A DNA stretch of 64,000 bases from Rhynchopus sp. YZ270_cl-10. Taxonomy: Eukaryota > Euglenozoa > Diplonemea > Diplonemida > Diplonemidae. Within the stretch, counting starts at the first letter, position 1, and each line of letters opens with the position of its first letter. Positions 1 to 10,059 of the stretch are shown piece by piece. The position numbers were made by a program, and so were the translations under genes. A model generated the notes under the pieces. It ran no database searches and was not told the origin of the DNA. It saw only the letters and a program-made list of their open reading frames with translations. Location of the stretch: contig OZ037839.1 of NCBI GenBank assembly GCA_964035575.1, positions 868,001 to 932,000 on the forward strand. The letters are read 5' to 3'.

Positions 1-29
1 CTGAAGAAAACATTGAATCCGCGCACCTA

Positions 30-155
30 CCACCTGATTTTTAACCCGCGTATAGGCGCGTAAAGGCCCGTATAGGACCGTATAGGCCAAACCCCACCTA
101 TTTTTCCCAGCCTTTACGCGCCTTTATGCCTTTACGCGGGGTAAAAATCAGGTGG
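30..155. mobile_element. Palindromic MITE, family A, copy 1
   Basis: The two ends are inverted copies of each other: CCACCTGATTTTTA at the left and its complement ending GGTGG at the right, each followed inward by GCGTATAGGCGCG-type sequence. The whole 126 bp can fold on itself. A second copy lies at 29648-29803 with an apparent ATGA target duplication. No coding capacity. No clear target duplication is seen at this copy. Confidence 0.75.
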
Positions 156-440
156 AACTAGCAGTAAACCAAAGTGTATGTGTAAGCAAAGGTGGGAGTG
201 GGTTAACGTTGCGTCGAAGGGGGGGAGTCTCGGATCGGGGGGATGAACTGCATTGGCCAGCCTGCAGTGCACACCTCCCGCCCCCCCCTCTTTACTGTGG
301 TACATCGATAGATCGATATATGGTAAAAACAAAAGAAAAGGCAGAGCAGATGAATGAGTCTCTCACGACACACATATCTTCTGAGGGAACGAAAGAAAGG
401 TTATTTTTTTTTTGTAACAGGGGAGGTTTTTTTTTTTTTT

Positions 441-467
441 TTTTGAAAACTTGGTTGTTTTAGTGTA
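441..467 (-). repeat. Poly(A)-ended short repeat, family B, left part
   Basis: On the minus strand this reads CCAAGTTTTC followed by a run of about 20 A. The other half continues at 1321-1355, so the copy is split by the DNA transposon at 468-1320. Uninterrupted relatives lie at 28660-28715 and 29985-30045. The poly(A) end suggests a retrotransposed SINE-like repeat. Confidence 0.6.
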
Positions 468-1320
468 CACGGTGGAGTCTACCCGGGGGGGAGTTACTCT
501 TTTGGGGTGTCGGATTAGGGGGACTCCATAGTCCCCCTAGGCATACACTCGATGCGAGTCGCATTATCGCATTATCGCACAACTCTGGTCTGGCGAAAAA
601 TTATCGCACAATTATCGCACATTATCGCACTATTATCGCACGTTCTCGCACGGTTCTCCGTGGTCAAGTACGTGGAAAATACACTTCCCTCAACGCTTTT
701 TTTATGTTTTCGGGTCATTTTTAACTGTAAGGGAGACTCCCGAGAAGAAAACCTGTAATTTTCAACAAAACACGACGCCCATATACCCACAGCAACACAG
801 TACACAGTACACAGTACACAGTACACAGTACACAGTACACAGTACACAGTACACAGTACACAGTACACAGTACACAGTACACAGTACACAGTACACAGTA
901 CACAGTACACAGTACACAGTACACAGTACACAGTACACAGTACACAGTACACAGTACACAGTACACAGTACACAGTACACAGTACACAGTACACAGTACA
1001 CAGTACACAGCGGTTAGAGGGGTTGGGGTGTTGGGGGATACGGGAAAATGGGGTTACTTCATCTATTTTGCGACAGAAACTTCCCCTGGACACTACATGT
1101 CCCCAAAAACGAAACACAGGCCAGGCCTTCCCTTGTACCAAAATCCTCTACGTGTGCGATAATGATTATCGCATGCGATAATGGTGCGATAATGGTGTGC
1201 GATAATGCGATAATGATTATCGCATGCGACTCGCATCGAGTGTATGCCTAGGGGGACTCTTTGAGTCCCCCTTTAAGTCCCCCCCAAAGAGTAACTCCCC
1301 CCCGGGTAGACTCCACCGTG
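468..1320. mobile_element. Non-autonomous TIR DNA transposon with TA target duplication
   Basis: It begins CACGGTGGAGTCTACC and ends with the exact complement. The inverted termini extend about 110 bp and include the CGATGCGAGTCGCATTATCGCA block. It is flanked by TA at 466-467 and 1321-1322. The same target without the insertion is seen at 29985-30045, where TTAGTGTA runs straight into GCCACCCGAGG. TA duplication fits the Tc1/mariner superfamily. It holds a 7-bp satellite and no transposase. Confidence is high because of the empty site. Confidence 0.85.
796..1010. repeat. 7-bp satellite (AGTACAC)n
   Basis: About 30 perfect copies of a 7-bp unit lie inside the DNA transposon at 468-1320. All reading frames are open across it only because 7 bp repeats translate to a 7-residue cycle; it is not coding. 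Confidence 0.95.
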
Positions 1321-1355
1321 TAGACACCCGAAGATGGACTCCACTATTTATTTTT
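1321..1355 (-). repeat. Family B short repeat, right part
   Basis: TAGACACCCGAAGATGG-ACTCCACTATTT continues the repeat broken at 467 and aligns with 30015-30045 (TAGCCACCCGAGGATGAACT). Confidence 0.6.
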
Positions 1356-1689
1356 GAAAAGACCTGAAGAGGACAAAAAAAACAGTCAAAAGATGAGGAT
1401 GTCTCGCACACACATCTAGACAAAAAAATAAGAACAAGAGAAGAGGGAAGAGGGAGGGGGAAGAACGCCACACAGGGTTTTCTATGTGTGTTTGAAAATA
1501 GGTGTGGGTTACACAAACAAAACAGAACCCCATTGAGTTGGGGCGTGTTCTTTTGCATATCGGGTTCTGTACAAAAACACTGTGTAAAAAAAGGGGGAGG
1601 GGGGCTTTAAAGAGGAACCGACTGTAATAATCCAAATGGAAATGAATTTGAATCGAGGTTGGCATCAGACTTTGTAGTCCCCCTGAATC

Positions 1690-1925
1690 CGCCAAAAAAA
1701 ATTCCACCAAGACCCAAGACGGACTTGAGGTGGACTTTTGACTGAGTCCGCCCAGACTCGGAATTTTGACCGGGTCCGCCATAGTCCGTCTCAATTCCGC
1801 CAAAACTCGGGAGGACTTGAGGCCGACTTGAGATGGACTATGGCGGAAGAGGAAGACTCAGTCAAAATTCCGCCTCAAGTCCGTCTCGGGTCTTTGTGGG
1901 ATTTTTTTTTTTTTTTTTTTTGGCG
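1690..1925. repeat. Foldback element of about 235 bp
   Basis: The arm at 1692-1760 (ACCCAAGACGGACTTGAGG, then TTTTGACTGAGTCCGCC) is repeated inverted at 1850-1920 (ending GGGTCTTTGTGGGA). The outer context GTAGTCCCCCTGA-TCC and GGCTCTCGCC reappears without it, inverted, at 3455-3495, which suggests an empty site for this insertion. No coding capacity is seen. Confidence 0.6.
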
Positions 1926-2010
1926 GACTCCGAGCAGGGCTCTCGCCAATCACCCCTTTTGGCCAAAATGGGGGGTGATTTGGGGTCCCCGAGCTTTCCC
2001 CCCGTAAAAG

Positions 2011-2040
2011 CGGTCGCGCGCGCGCTTCGCGCGCGCGACT
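2011..2040. repeat. Perfect GC palindrome
   Basis: GTCGCGCGCGCG, a 3-base loop, then CGCGCGCGCGAC: a 12-bp stem of alternating CG. A weaker relative (TTCGCGCGCGAATCGCGCGAA) lies near 10359. It could form Z-DNA or a cruciform; the role is unknown. Confidence 0.8.
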
Positions 2041-2264
2041 CCCTGCCAGTGCAGGGAGGCGAGGCGCTTTCTCCCCTCGTTTGGGGTCAGCTTGTTTTTA
2101 TGCCCAAAAATTTTTTCAGCACTGCTGACCAGGGACATTGGGAACATAGGGAACTGTGTGTACGTGCTTTTTTTTTTTGCGGAGCAAAAAAAATAATACA
2201 AAATGGCGCCGCAGGCGAAAAAAAAATAAGGTACGGTGTAAAAAGCTAGCTTTTACATCACATA

Positions 2265-2790
2265 CTCACTCAACGAAACCTTTTTTGCGGAGCAAAAAAG
2301 GAAAAATGGCGCCGCAGGCAAAAAAAAATTGAGATACAGACTGGATGATGCGGTCAGCAACCCAGTTCCCCATGGTACTCCCGTGGTTCAACCCTGGGAT
2401 TTTTTTTTTTTTTTTTTTGGAGGGGTGATCCGAAACCCGGATCACCACGTATTACCTTCCACATGTGGGACGTGTGATTTTCCATACGTGAATTAATTTT
2501 GATTTTTCCCTACGTGTGATTTCCCATACGTGGAAATCATACGTGTTTTTTATTATTTTTTTTTAGTTTTGTTCATACTTGTAGCTAACTAGCCGTGGTA
2601 CGTGGCGATTTTTTTAGCCAAAAGAAAGGAAAAAATCGGCCGGAAATAAATTTCCCTCCGGCAATAAATTTCCTTCCAGGATATGCACCTGGGAACTGGG
2701 TTGCATCCTGTACCTTAATTTTTTTTGCCTGCGGCGCCATTTTTCCTTTTTTGCTCCGCAAAAAGGGTTCGTTTGGTGTCAATAGCCATA
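2265..2790. repeat. Inverted-repeat element containing GGCGCCGCAGGC arms
   Basis: The left arm at about 2280-2375 (TTTTTTGCGGAGCAAAAAAG, ATGGCGCCGCAGGC, then AACCCAGTTCCC) is repeated inverted at 2695-2790. A relative of one arm lies at 2165-2225 and another at 27920-27965. The loop holds repeated TACGTG/CACGTA blocks (2465-2545). No gene is seen. Confidence 0.6.
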
Positions 2791-3191
2791 TTCGTACACC
2801 GTACTCTAATTTTTTTTCGCCTTCGGCGCCATAAAAAAAAAATGCAGTTCCCTATCAGGGGTCGCGCTGGATTACTACCGACTACCGTAGATTTTGGTGA
2901 TTTTGCTCGGTACGTTTTTCCTTGCTAAAACCAGAATCTCATATTTCATGTAAGTGTGTTTTTACACGCACATGCGACCTCACCGTGGAGAGCATCCGGC
3001 TCGCGCAATCAAAAGAAAGCAGGGAAAAGGGAAAAGGGAAAAGAAAAGGCAAAAGTTGGGCACCGTGCGCCTGCGGCGCTACCTGTTCCCAGTCAAAACA
3101 CCACAATTTCATGGTTTTCAGACCTGAAAATGACCATTGTTTGCGAGTATGGGTTCATATTTTGCGGAAATTTAAATCACCAAAATTTTGT

Positions 3192-3313
3192 ACATATGAG
3201 CGGAGATGCCCCGCCAACGTACGGGGCCGAAAGCTCGGAATGGGTTTACCGGGCCACATATGAGCCGAGATGCCCCGCCAACGTGCGGGGCCGAAAGCTC
3301 GGAATGGGTTTTT
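3192..3313. repeat. 64-bp tandem duplication
   Basis: Two near-identical units start CATATGAGC and include GAGATGCCCCGCCAACGT, then GGGGCCGAAAGCTCGGAATG. Not coding. Confidence 0.85.
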
Positions 3314-3922
3314 TTTTTTTTTTTTAAATTTAGTGTCCCATACGTGTCCCATACGTATTAAATTTCAGAAGCTCCCCCAATGGTAACCACTGCGGATCAC
3401 CCCTCTTTTTTAAAAAAAAATTTTTTTTGGGTGATTTAAAACCCGATCACCCCCCGGCGAGAGCCATGGACTCAGGGGGACTACAAAGTATGTGACATCT
3501 TAGAAAAACAAATTCAAATCGGAACCAGCTTTTAACGTTTTAACGGGGATTGATAAGCTGAACTGCCCTGCGAGATGGTGGTACGCTCTTCCCCTGATCT
3601 CTGTTGGGGCTGCTACATTTATCTTTTAAAAAGAGCGGCACCAGTGCGGACAAACATGGTTCATCCTTTAGTGTCCGCATGCAAAAAAAATTGGTTGAAT
3701 CAATGGTGTGGTTGAGCCCACCAAAGATACACTTTGTAGACTTCTAGTGGAGTTATATTAGAGGCAGAAAATAGGTGGTTTCAGCCACACCAAGCAAAAC
3801 AAAAAAATGTTTTCGAATCATGAACAATCAAGGAGGGGGGTGGGGGGGTTGGGTTCTTGACAAATCGGCTCAACACAGCCTGCCCCTCCTCCATTGCAGA
3901 CCAAATCGAAACAGAACGTTTA

Positions 3923-4166
3923 AAATGCTCGAGAAATTCGTTACGCTTTGCTTGTTGCTCAAAAGACTATAAACGGGAGGGGGGAAAATGAAGGTTGTTT
4001 TGTTGTTCGCTTCCAAATTGATAACGGTGAATATGCAGACTTACGGTTTGAATGCGTTTGCCTGAAGAACAGAAAATGTTCTGGAGCACAGGGGGGGGAA
4101 AGAGAAGGGGGAAACAAGCGGGGCGGTGCGGAATGCGCGAATTTTCATGAGGGTCTCGAGCATTTC
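3923..4166. mobile_element. MITE family H, copy 1
   Basis: It starts AAATGCTCGAGA and ends TCTCGAGCATTT, with an internal TTGCTTGTTGCTCAAAAG block. Copies lie at about 55053-55270 and, partial, at 40012-40070. The paralogous segment at 58850-58875 lacks the insertion present at 55053, which supports mobility. No gene. Confidence 0.6.
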
Positions 4167-4264
4167 GTCGAATACTATGTGTTTACTGAATATAATATGC
4201 TTGTGTCTCCTTCTTTTTGATCGTTCTTGTTTTGCATTGATGCATCCACAGTTTTAAAAAAATA

Positions 4265-4397
4265 GGGGTAAGGACAGCCTGGTCCCCCCAGGTATGACTG
4301 TTGGACAGTTCAGAACCACACATGGTTTTATCGTTAACCTTGTGGTTCTGAACTGTCCAAAAAGTCAAACCTGTGGGTACCAGACTGTCCTCACCCC
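4265..4397. mobile_element. 133-bp TA-flanked MITE
   Basis: It begins GGGGTAAGGACAGCCTGGT and ends with the near-complement. Long matching arms (GGACAGTTCAGAACCACA and complement) meet in a short loop. TA lies at 4263-4264 and 4398-4399. A self-folding, non-coding element of Tc1/mariner target type. Confidence 0.8.
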
Positions 4398-4851
4398 TAA
4401 AAAATATCATACAATTCGTATTTTCCGAATTTCCCAGAAGAAACCTATTGTCTGTGAGGTATGAAGCTGGTGTAGAGCACAGACATGGGGAGGGGGGCTG
4501 TCCATGCGGGAGAGAGGTGAAAAAGGGGGTACAAAAGGAAACAATAGCATTGTCACGTTCTATCGCGACAGAAAACGTTCTTTTGTATATTGCATGTCCC
4601 TAAAAAAGAAGGGGAAAAAGGCTGGCATAAAATCAAGGTGATCTCTCTGCTGAAGGGCGTAGTGCTGGACGCTTTGTGCAGGATTTTTCACGTTCTCACT
4701 GTTCTCAACTGAAATGCCGTCCTTTTTGGAAAAATATTTTGGAACATTAAAAGGGCTGTGGTTTGACTTTAGTCGCAATTGAATACGCCAGCACATCGAA
4801 ATAGGGTAATGTTGAAAAAGCTGCATGATTTTGTTTGGAGGGGGGCTCGGA

Positions 4852-6492
4852 TCACTCCCTTGCGATAGCTGTCACCTGCATGCCATTGACAGAGAGCAGT
4901 AGAGGTGAGATCTTCGGCCTTGGTACAAAGTCATCCGCAACAGTGATGCGGAACTCAGCCATGACAGCCGCCATCAAGGTCTTGGCCTCCATAGCTGCCA
5001 TCTTGCGCCCAAGGCACGTTCTCGGACCAGCATTGAACGCAGGGTACGCAAACCCACGCTCGTCGTACCTCTTGCACTCGCCGCCCTCGTCAATCCACCT
5101 GCGTGGGTCGAACGTAAGCGGGTTCTCGTAGTTCGCAGGGTCACGTCCATGCAGGATCGGTGCGTACACAAGCCCCTCCCCCTTGTGTACAGGTGTCCCG
5201 CAAGGCAGCACGTCGTCCTCCACACAGAACTTGATGTCAATCGGGACAGATGGCCACTTCCGCAGCGTCTCCTGGAACACAGCCTGTGCAAAGTGCATGT
5301 CCTTCACGTCGTCTGTTGACGCAACCTCAGCCTCAAGTGCGGCACGGTGTTTGCTGTTCTCTGCCTGCGACAACTCAAAGAACGCCCACGTCATTGCCGA
5401 CGCAGTTGTGTCGCGGCCGGCAATTGTGAAGTTTGTGATGAAGTCGATGATCTCCTCGTCGTTGTACACTTTCCCCTCGCCGGCACGGTTCGCTTCGTTC
5501 TGTGCCTCAAGAAGCGAAATCAGGTCTGCCGAGTCGCAGTAGCTCTGCCCCGCACCTTCCTGCCGGCGCTCCGCAAGCACGTCACGCACGTAGTTGCGGA
5601 TGGTTGCGAGGGCCGCTGTGGACTGACGTTCGGCACCCATCTGCACCTTCTTCTGGATTTTCCAGAACGGGAAGATGATACGGCCCGTTATCCTGTCCTG
5701 CACACAGTCGAAGGCCTTCTGGAAGTCGACGTCCTTCTGCTCGCCACCCAACGAGTTCACCGCCTTCCCAAACGCAATCTCGTAGATGCAGTCAAACGTA
5801 TAGCACAGCAGCATCTGCTGGATGTCCACCACAGCACCCTTCTTCTCCCGCAGCACCTCGTTGAACTGCACTGCATGGCGCTGGAAGACCTCGCTCATGC
5901 GGTTCTCAAGCTGCCACGAGGTGAAGAGGTGTGCCGATGCACGCCGCTGCGCCTTCCAGCTGGCACCGTCGCTGTTGAAGATCCCATCGCCAAGCGCGTC
6001 GAAGAAGACGCCGTGGAGGAGCGGACCCTTTTCGTAGGCCGCAAAGTTTGTGTCCAACACGTGTCTGATGTTCTCTGTGGAGGAGACGACCACGGCGCTG
6101 AAGGCGGAGAGGGGGAAGTGGAAGGTCTTGAACCCTACTGCTTGCGCACAGTTCAGTGTGTGTGCGAGGAGCGCTTCGGGACCATGCAGAAAGCCATCTT
6201 GCATTATCTCTGCACGACAGGGACCTGGGTATGCGGCCGAGGGGAACAACGGCGGCGAGGTACGCACCTTACGCATGCACGCCCGCAGTACTGAGAAGAG
6301 GCATGCTGCTAGCAAGCACCACCCTAGTACACGTGTCCCCTCAAACGCCAGGCACACCGCAGTCAGCAATGGGAGCCACCCAGCCACCACCACAAACAGC
6401 AGCATTGCACCAACCTTGCGTGCAAGAGAGAACCGTGTTCTGTCCAGGTGGTGCACCCGTGAGGTGTAGTCCATACTGTCTGTAGACACCAT
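4852..6492 (-). CDS. Cytochrome P450, CYP86/CYP4-clan-like, membrane anchored
   Basis: A 546-residue haem monooxygenase, the normal length for an eukaryotic microsomal P450. Two hydrophobic stretches near residues 28-50 and 51-72 are likely ER membrane anchors. The C-helix WKAQRR is at about 179-184, the I-helix oxygen-binding AGRDTT at 358-363, the ExxR pair ETLR at 408-411, FDPRRW at 461-466 and the haem loop FNAGPRTCLG at 486-495 with Cys493 as the iron ligand. GRDP-NYENPLTFDPRRW resembles fatty-acid omega-hydroxylases (CYP86/94/704), so lipid hydroxylation is a family-based guess. The ATG at 6492 was chosen because the frame upstream is low-complexity. Single exon. First of a run of minus-strand genes. 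Confidence 0.9.
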   Translation of the reverse strand: MVSTDSMDYTSRVHHLDRTRFSLARKVGAMLLFVVVAGWLPLLTAVCLAFEGTRVLGWCLLAACLFSVLRACMRKVRTSPPLFPSAAYPGPCRAEIMQDGFLHGPEALLAHTLNCAQAVGFKTFHFPLSAFSAVVVSSTENIRHVLDTNFAAYEKGPLLHGVFFDALGDGIFNSDGASWKAQRRASAHLFTSWQLENRMSEVFQRHAVQFNEVLREKKGAVVDIQQMLLCYTFDCIYEIAFGKAVNSLGGEQKDVDFQKAFDCVQDRITGRIIFPFWKIQKKVQMGAERQSTAALATIRNYVRDVLAERRQEGAGQSYCDSADLISLLEAQNEANRAGEGKVYNDEEIIDFITNFTIAGRDTTASAMTWAFFELSQAENSKHRAALEAEVASTDDVKDMHFAQAVFQETLRKWPSVPIDIKFCVEDDVLPCGTPVHKGEGLVYAPILHGRDPANYENPLTFDPRRWIDEGGECKRYDERGFAYPAFNAGPRTCLGRKMAAMEAKTLMAAVMAEFRITVADDFVPRPKISPLLLSVNGMQVTAIARE

Positions 6493-6832
6493 ACTTGGAG
6501 ACCCCCAAAAATATCTTTCAGGAGAGGTGGAATGAAGAGAAAAAAGAGGGGGTAAAAGAGAAAAAGAAGTTGAGAGAGAGAGAGAGAGTGAACTTTTTTT
6601 TTTTGTACAAAGAAACATCGGCAGCTTTTTTATTATTACTACCAAAAAAAAAAAAAACACACAAGGCGTGTGAAATGATTTAAACAATCGCTAGCTTGGC
6701 CACCCCTCCCTCAGCACACCCTCAACCCCCGCATCCTATGTGTCCACACAACACATGGCCACCTTTTATAGTGGCTGTATTCTGAGAATTGCCTATCATA
6801 ATTCATGCACACCACAACACAGCTATGCATTG

Positions 6833-6943
6833 CCATATTCGTACAAATTATCGACCGTAATGATGTTCGGACCTTTTTTCAGGATTTTTCTGGAAGTTGG
6901 ACCTTTTTTTTTTTTTTTTCGATAATTTTCGTACGAATACGGT
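6833..6943. mobile_element. CCGTATTCGTAC MITE, copy 1
   Basis: The right end CGTACGAATACGG is followed by TA and matches, inverted, the left end CCATATTCGTAC. The centre holds AGGATTTTTCTGGAAGTT as in the copies at 22908-23074, 54765-54864 and 58565-58664. It lies in the P450-TFIIB intergenic region. Confidence 0.65.
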
Positions 6944-7027
6944 ACACAATATAGCTGTGCTGTGATGTGTGGTATGCTTTAGAATAAGGAAAATCATCAC
7001 AATACAGCCTACCATTACCCCCTTTTT

Positions 7028-8371
7028 TTACCCTTCTTTTTCTTCCCCTCTTTTTCGTTTTAGCGTACGCGGCTGGGCGCGATCCGTACCGTTTTGTCTC
7101 TTTGTGGTCACAGCCCCTCCCCCTCCTCCTCCTACTCCTCCTCCTCCCCCTCCTCCCCCTCCTCCCGCTTTCTTTTCTATTGATTCCTGCACCGTACGGT
7201 ATCTCCTCAGGAGTGCGGGGATGTTGTTAATACAATGCGCCATATGCCCAAAGGCCTCAAAATTCCCTCCTGTAGTGAGGAACGCCGTAGAGGAGGTCGT
7301 ACGGGAGAGCGCACGGAGCGCATTGACCGCTCGCGGCACGGCGTCGCGCCTGCCTGCGGTCTTCCCCCCTTCCTCCCTGCCATCGACGACCAGCGCCTGC
7401 GCTGTCTTCGCAAGAAACATTTTCCGAAGCGTGGTCCGCAGACGTTGCGACAGACGGTGATGTTTCCAGATAGGGTCGGCATGGGTTGCTGCAAGGTACA
7501 GCCCCGCGGCCGCTTCATTCCACAACGGAAAATGCACCAGACCTGCATTAAAAGGCGGCGGATCGACTGTCAACATCACCTCCACAATACGTATGGCTAC
7601 TGCCGCAATTTCTGCTAGCTTTGCTTCGCTCACCTTTTCAGACTTTCCCTCCAACCGCTCCAACACCTCGTCATATGATGCATCTCTCCCCTGCTCCGCC
7701 CCGAGAAGCGATCGAAGTGGTTCCTCCCGCAACGTGGTTGCAAACTCCCCTTCAAGCTCAGCAAGAAACGTTGCGCCTTTGGCTTCATTGGTCGACAAAT
7801 CTTCGCTGCGCATTTGGGTGATCAGCTTGCCTACCATCCGAGGTGATGAACCACTCTTTTCACATATATCCTTTGCCGTAATACCTAAACGAAGTTTAAA
7901 TGCCGTCAGCGCTACGCACGAAGACGCTACAACTTTGGAAGAAGCATCCCCACGCCAGCTGGAAGAGATGATAAAGACGTAGAGCTTGGTTTTGCGGGAG
8001 GTCAGCTCTTTGAGGTATTTGACGGCGGTGAGGTTCTGGGCCTCGTTCATGTGGAGGGAAAGAGTGAGGCGGCCGACTTCGTCGTAGATTTCGGTAAGGC
8101 GTTGTGCAAAGCGTTCTTTGCGGTCGTTGTCTTGCTTCGTATCTGTGGCAATGTGTGTCCATCCGCGCATTTGAGTGTTGTCCCAAGTGCCGTCATCGTT
8201 ATATTCCGCAAAAATATCCCGTTCAGGCCCCTCCACCCCAACAATAGCCGAGCTCTGCCCGATATAACCACACACAGTGCACGCCAGCTCGTTGACCCCA
8301 TCTGCCAGCCAGGTCAGCTCAAACACCCCATCGCACCCCGGCTGGAGACAACGTTGTGATACAGGGTTCAT
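7028..8371 (-). CDS. TFIIB-family transcription factor (TFIIB or BRF-like)
   Basis: A 447-residue protein. The N-terminal zinc ribbon is visible as CLQPGC ... CTVCGY (about residues 7-35). Next comes a linker with DDGTWDN, then cyclin-fold helices (KVVASSCVALTAFKLRLGI, then TAKDICEKSGSSPRMVGKLI, the canonical end of the first TFIIB repeat). A second, more diverged helical repeat follows. The C-terminus is a glycine run and a basic tail, KRKRG. TFIIB bridges promoter-bound TBP and RNA polymerase; BRF does so for Pol III. I cannot choose between them. The ATG at 8371 is directly upstream of the zinc ribbon. The poly-Gly is encoded by a slippage-prone GGA/GGG tract at 7115-7165. Single exon. Confidence 0.8.
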   Translation of the reverse strand: MNPVSQRCLQPGCDGVFELTWLADGVNELACTVCGYIGQSSAIVGVEGPERDIFAEYNDDGTWDNTQMRGWTHIATDTKQDNDRKERFAQRLTEIYDEVGRLTLSLHMNEAQNLTAVKYLKELTSRKTKLYVFIISSSWRGDASSKVVASSCVALTAFKLRLGITAKDICEKSGSSPRMVGKLITQMRSEDLSTNEAKGATFLAELEGEFATTLREEPLRSLLGAEQGRDASYDEVLERLEGKSEKVSEAKLAEIAAVAIRIVEVMLTVDPPPFNAGLVHFPLWNEAAAGLYLAATHADPIWKHHRLSQRLRTTLRKMFLAKTAQALVVDGREEGGKTAGRRDAVPRAVNALRALSRTTSSTAFLTTGGNFEAFGHMAHCINNIPALLRRYRTVQESIEKKAGGGGGGGGGGVGGGGGGAVTTKRQNGTDRAQPRTLKRKRGEEKEG

Positions 8372-8493
8372 GGAGTGGTGCTTACCTGAGGGGGGAGCAA
8401 GGGTGGGTGGGGAGGGGAGGGGGAAGGGGTGTGTGGAGCGGGGGTGTCTAAGATTGAGGGGAAAAGGGTGGGGGAAGCTTTCAGTCTTCAAAT

Positions 8494-8516
8494 ATAAAGC
8501 CCTCTCGTGACAGTGT
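8494..8516. repeat. AAGCCCTCTCGTG dispersed motif
   Basis: AAAGCCCTCTCGTGACAGTG also occurs at 30545-30567 and 35570-35594, with looser relatives at 21957 and 60600. See the hairpin motif entries at 16088 and 35430, which share the CTCTCGTG core. Confidence 0.45.
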
Positions 8517-8773
8517 ACCTTGGTGGACCCAAAAAAGTAAAAAGGGGGCGTTTTTGTGTCCTTCCACACTGACCCCAAAAAGGTAAGCTAACAAGGTCAG
8601 GCTAGAGTCAACCCCAACAGGGTCTTCTTTCCCGTTGTGCATGAAGAGGTTGCTGTGCTGGCACTGTGGTGTCGGTCTTCAGGGAATGCGGCAGAGGCAG
8701 GGATGCGGAAGACGGTTTCGGGGGTGGAGAGATGCAGGGCAATGTGTGCAGGTGTGTGGCTGCTGGCTGCTCG

Positions 8774-9739
8774 TCATTCGTTCATGGAGTGCCTCCGTCG
8801 CTTGTGGGATTCCTCGGGAGACGCGTATCTGGTGCGTTTCGGACGTTCTTCAACTACAAACTCCTTCAGATTGCTCTGCCTGACTTCGTTGTCCACAACA
8901 TCGCTGCAGCCTGAGAGGTAGATGCGCCTCAACGAAGTGCAGTTTTCAACGAAGTACAAACCCACTCGGGTAACATTTCTGAGTGGCGAGAAGTCAACTG
9001 CTGTCAGGCTGGTACAGCCTAAAAGAAAGAACCGACCGATCTGCGTAGCCTTATCGAATGGTGTCAAGTGTAGGGTCGACAAACTCACGCAGTGGGAAAG
9101 AAAGCTGTCACTGATGCAACCAACACCGCTGAGTGGTGTCAAATCCACTTCCTTTAAACCTCTGCAATTGGAAAGAAAGTGCCTGCCAATCTGCGTGAGG
9201 CAGAGTCCTGACCAGTTTAGTGTTGTTAAGCTTTGGCAGTTGAATAGAAAGTTTTTATCAATCTTCGTAAGACTGCTCAACCCAGAGAGATCGACGCTTG
9301 TCAATGTTCGACAATTATAGAGAAAGTTTTCTCGGATCTCCTTCACACCAGACACAGCAGAGAGATCAAGTGCAGTTAACGATGTCCCGTATAGGAAGCC
9401 CATCGGAATAACAGTCGCAACTCCTGCCTGAAGAAGCAAACAGGCCACCTCAGGATCCCTCGCCATCAGCAACGTCTCTGCTGCGATCTCTTCGACACCA
9501 AACGCATGAAGTCTTGTGATGGCTTCGTATTTCGTCGTTTTCGTCAACACGACTGTGTCTCCAGCACTCAGTTCTGTGATGTCCTCTCCTTCCTCCTTCC
9601 CTCCGAAGCCCATGCGGAAGCTGTCTTCGCACAACCCTGTTGCAGACGCCACCTTCTGCCGCATCGTCTCCGTTGTGTCCTTCTCACCCACCTCAATCAC
9701 GTACTCCTCCTCTCCAAAACCCTGAACAGTTAGTTCCAT
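8774..9739 (-). CDS. Ubiquitin-like/LRR protein 1 (diverged family member)
   Basis: A 321-residue protein. Residues 1-70 are a ubiquitin-like beta-grasp (MELTVQGF..., IEVGEKDTTETMRQKV). A linker (YEAITRLHAFG) is followed by about seven BspA-like (LRR_5) repeats with the pattern FLxNCxSLTxVDLSGL. The tail is basic (RPKRTRY, KRRRH) and could be a nuclear signal, which the other members lack. The repeats are well diverged, unlike the near-identical 75-bp repeats of the members at 10759, 41376, 44734 and 56726, so this copy has escaped homogenisation. Function unknown. LRRs suggest binding; the ubiquitin-like domain suggests a scaffold or proteasome/ligase link, which is inference. Confidence 0.85.
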   Translation of the reverse strand: MELTVQGFGEEEYVIEVGEKDTTETMRQKVASATGLCEDSFRMGFGGKEEGEDITELSAGDTVVLTKTTKYEAITRLHAFGVEEIAAETLLMARDPEVACLLLQAGVATVIPMGFLYGTSLTALDLSAVSGVKEIRENFLYNCRTLTSVDLSGLSSLTKIDKNFLFNCQSLTTLNWSGLCLTQIGRHFLSNCRGLKEVDLTPLSGVGCISDSFLSHCVSLSTLHLTPFDKATQIGRFFLLGCTSLTAVDFSPLRNVTRVGLYFVENCTSLRRIYLSGCSDVVDNEVRQSNLKEFVVEERPKRTRYASPEESHKRRRHSMNE

Positions 9740-9889
9740 TTCTGTGTGTCGCTCTGTTTTGTGGGGGTTGAGGGAGCAAGCATCTGCAACTACGATTTCT
9801 CCTTGAGTACCGTACGAGAGGAACACTGCTTCAAATCAAAAAACAAAAAAAAAACCAATCTCTGCTTTGCGGGGTATGGAGCTTGCAAT

Positions 9890-10035
9890 GGATGATATCT
9901 AAACCTATCACTGAGTATCGATTGGTGGACAAGTCTGGTGCCAGCACCCGCGGTAATTCCAGCACCAATAGCGTATATGTTAGAGGGTGGGCGTGTTTTC
10001 CTAGAATTTGACGGACGTAGCTCGTAGAACCCAAC
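9890..10035 (+). rRNA. SSU rRNA fragment (530-loop region), probably a relic
   Basis: GGTGGACAAGTCTGG and GCCAGCACCCGCGGTAATTC, then CAATAGCGTATATG and TAGCTCGTAGAACC, follow the universally conserved helix-18 region of small-subunit rRNA in order. The ACCC in place of AGCC is characteristic of kinetoplastids and diplonemids. Matching stops after about 145 bp on both sides and the last third is shuffled, so this is not an intact gene. It is the only plus-strand RNA signal seen. An inserted rDNA scrap is the simplest reading. Confidence 0.75.
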
Positions 10036-10059
10036 GAGGAATGAGAAAAAAGGATAATA

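Noticed and set aside
5347-6294. 315-residue plus-strand frame
   Set aside because: Antisense to the P450; no recognisable motif, while the minus strand has all P450 signatures.
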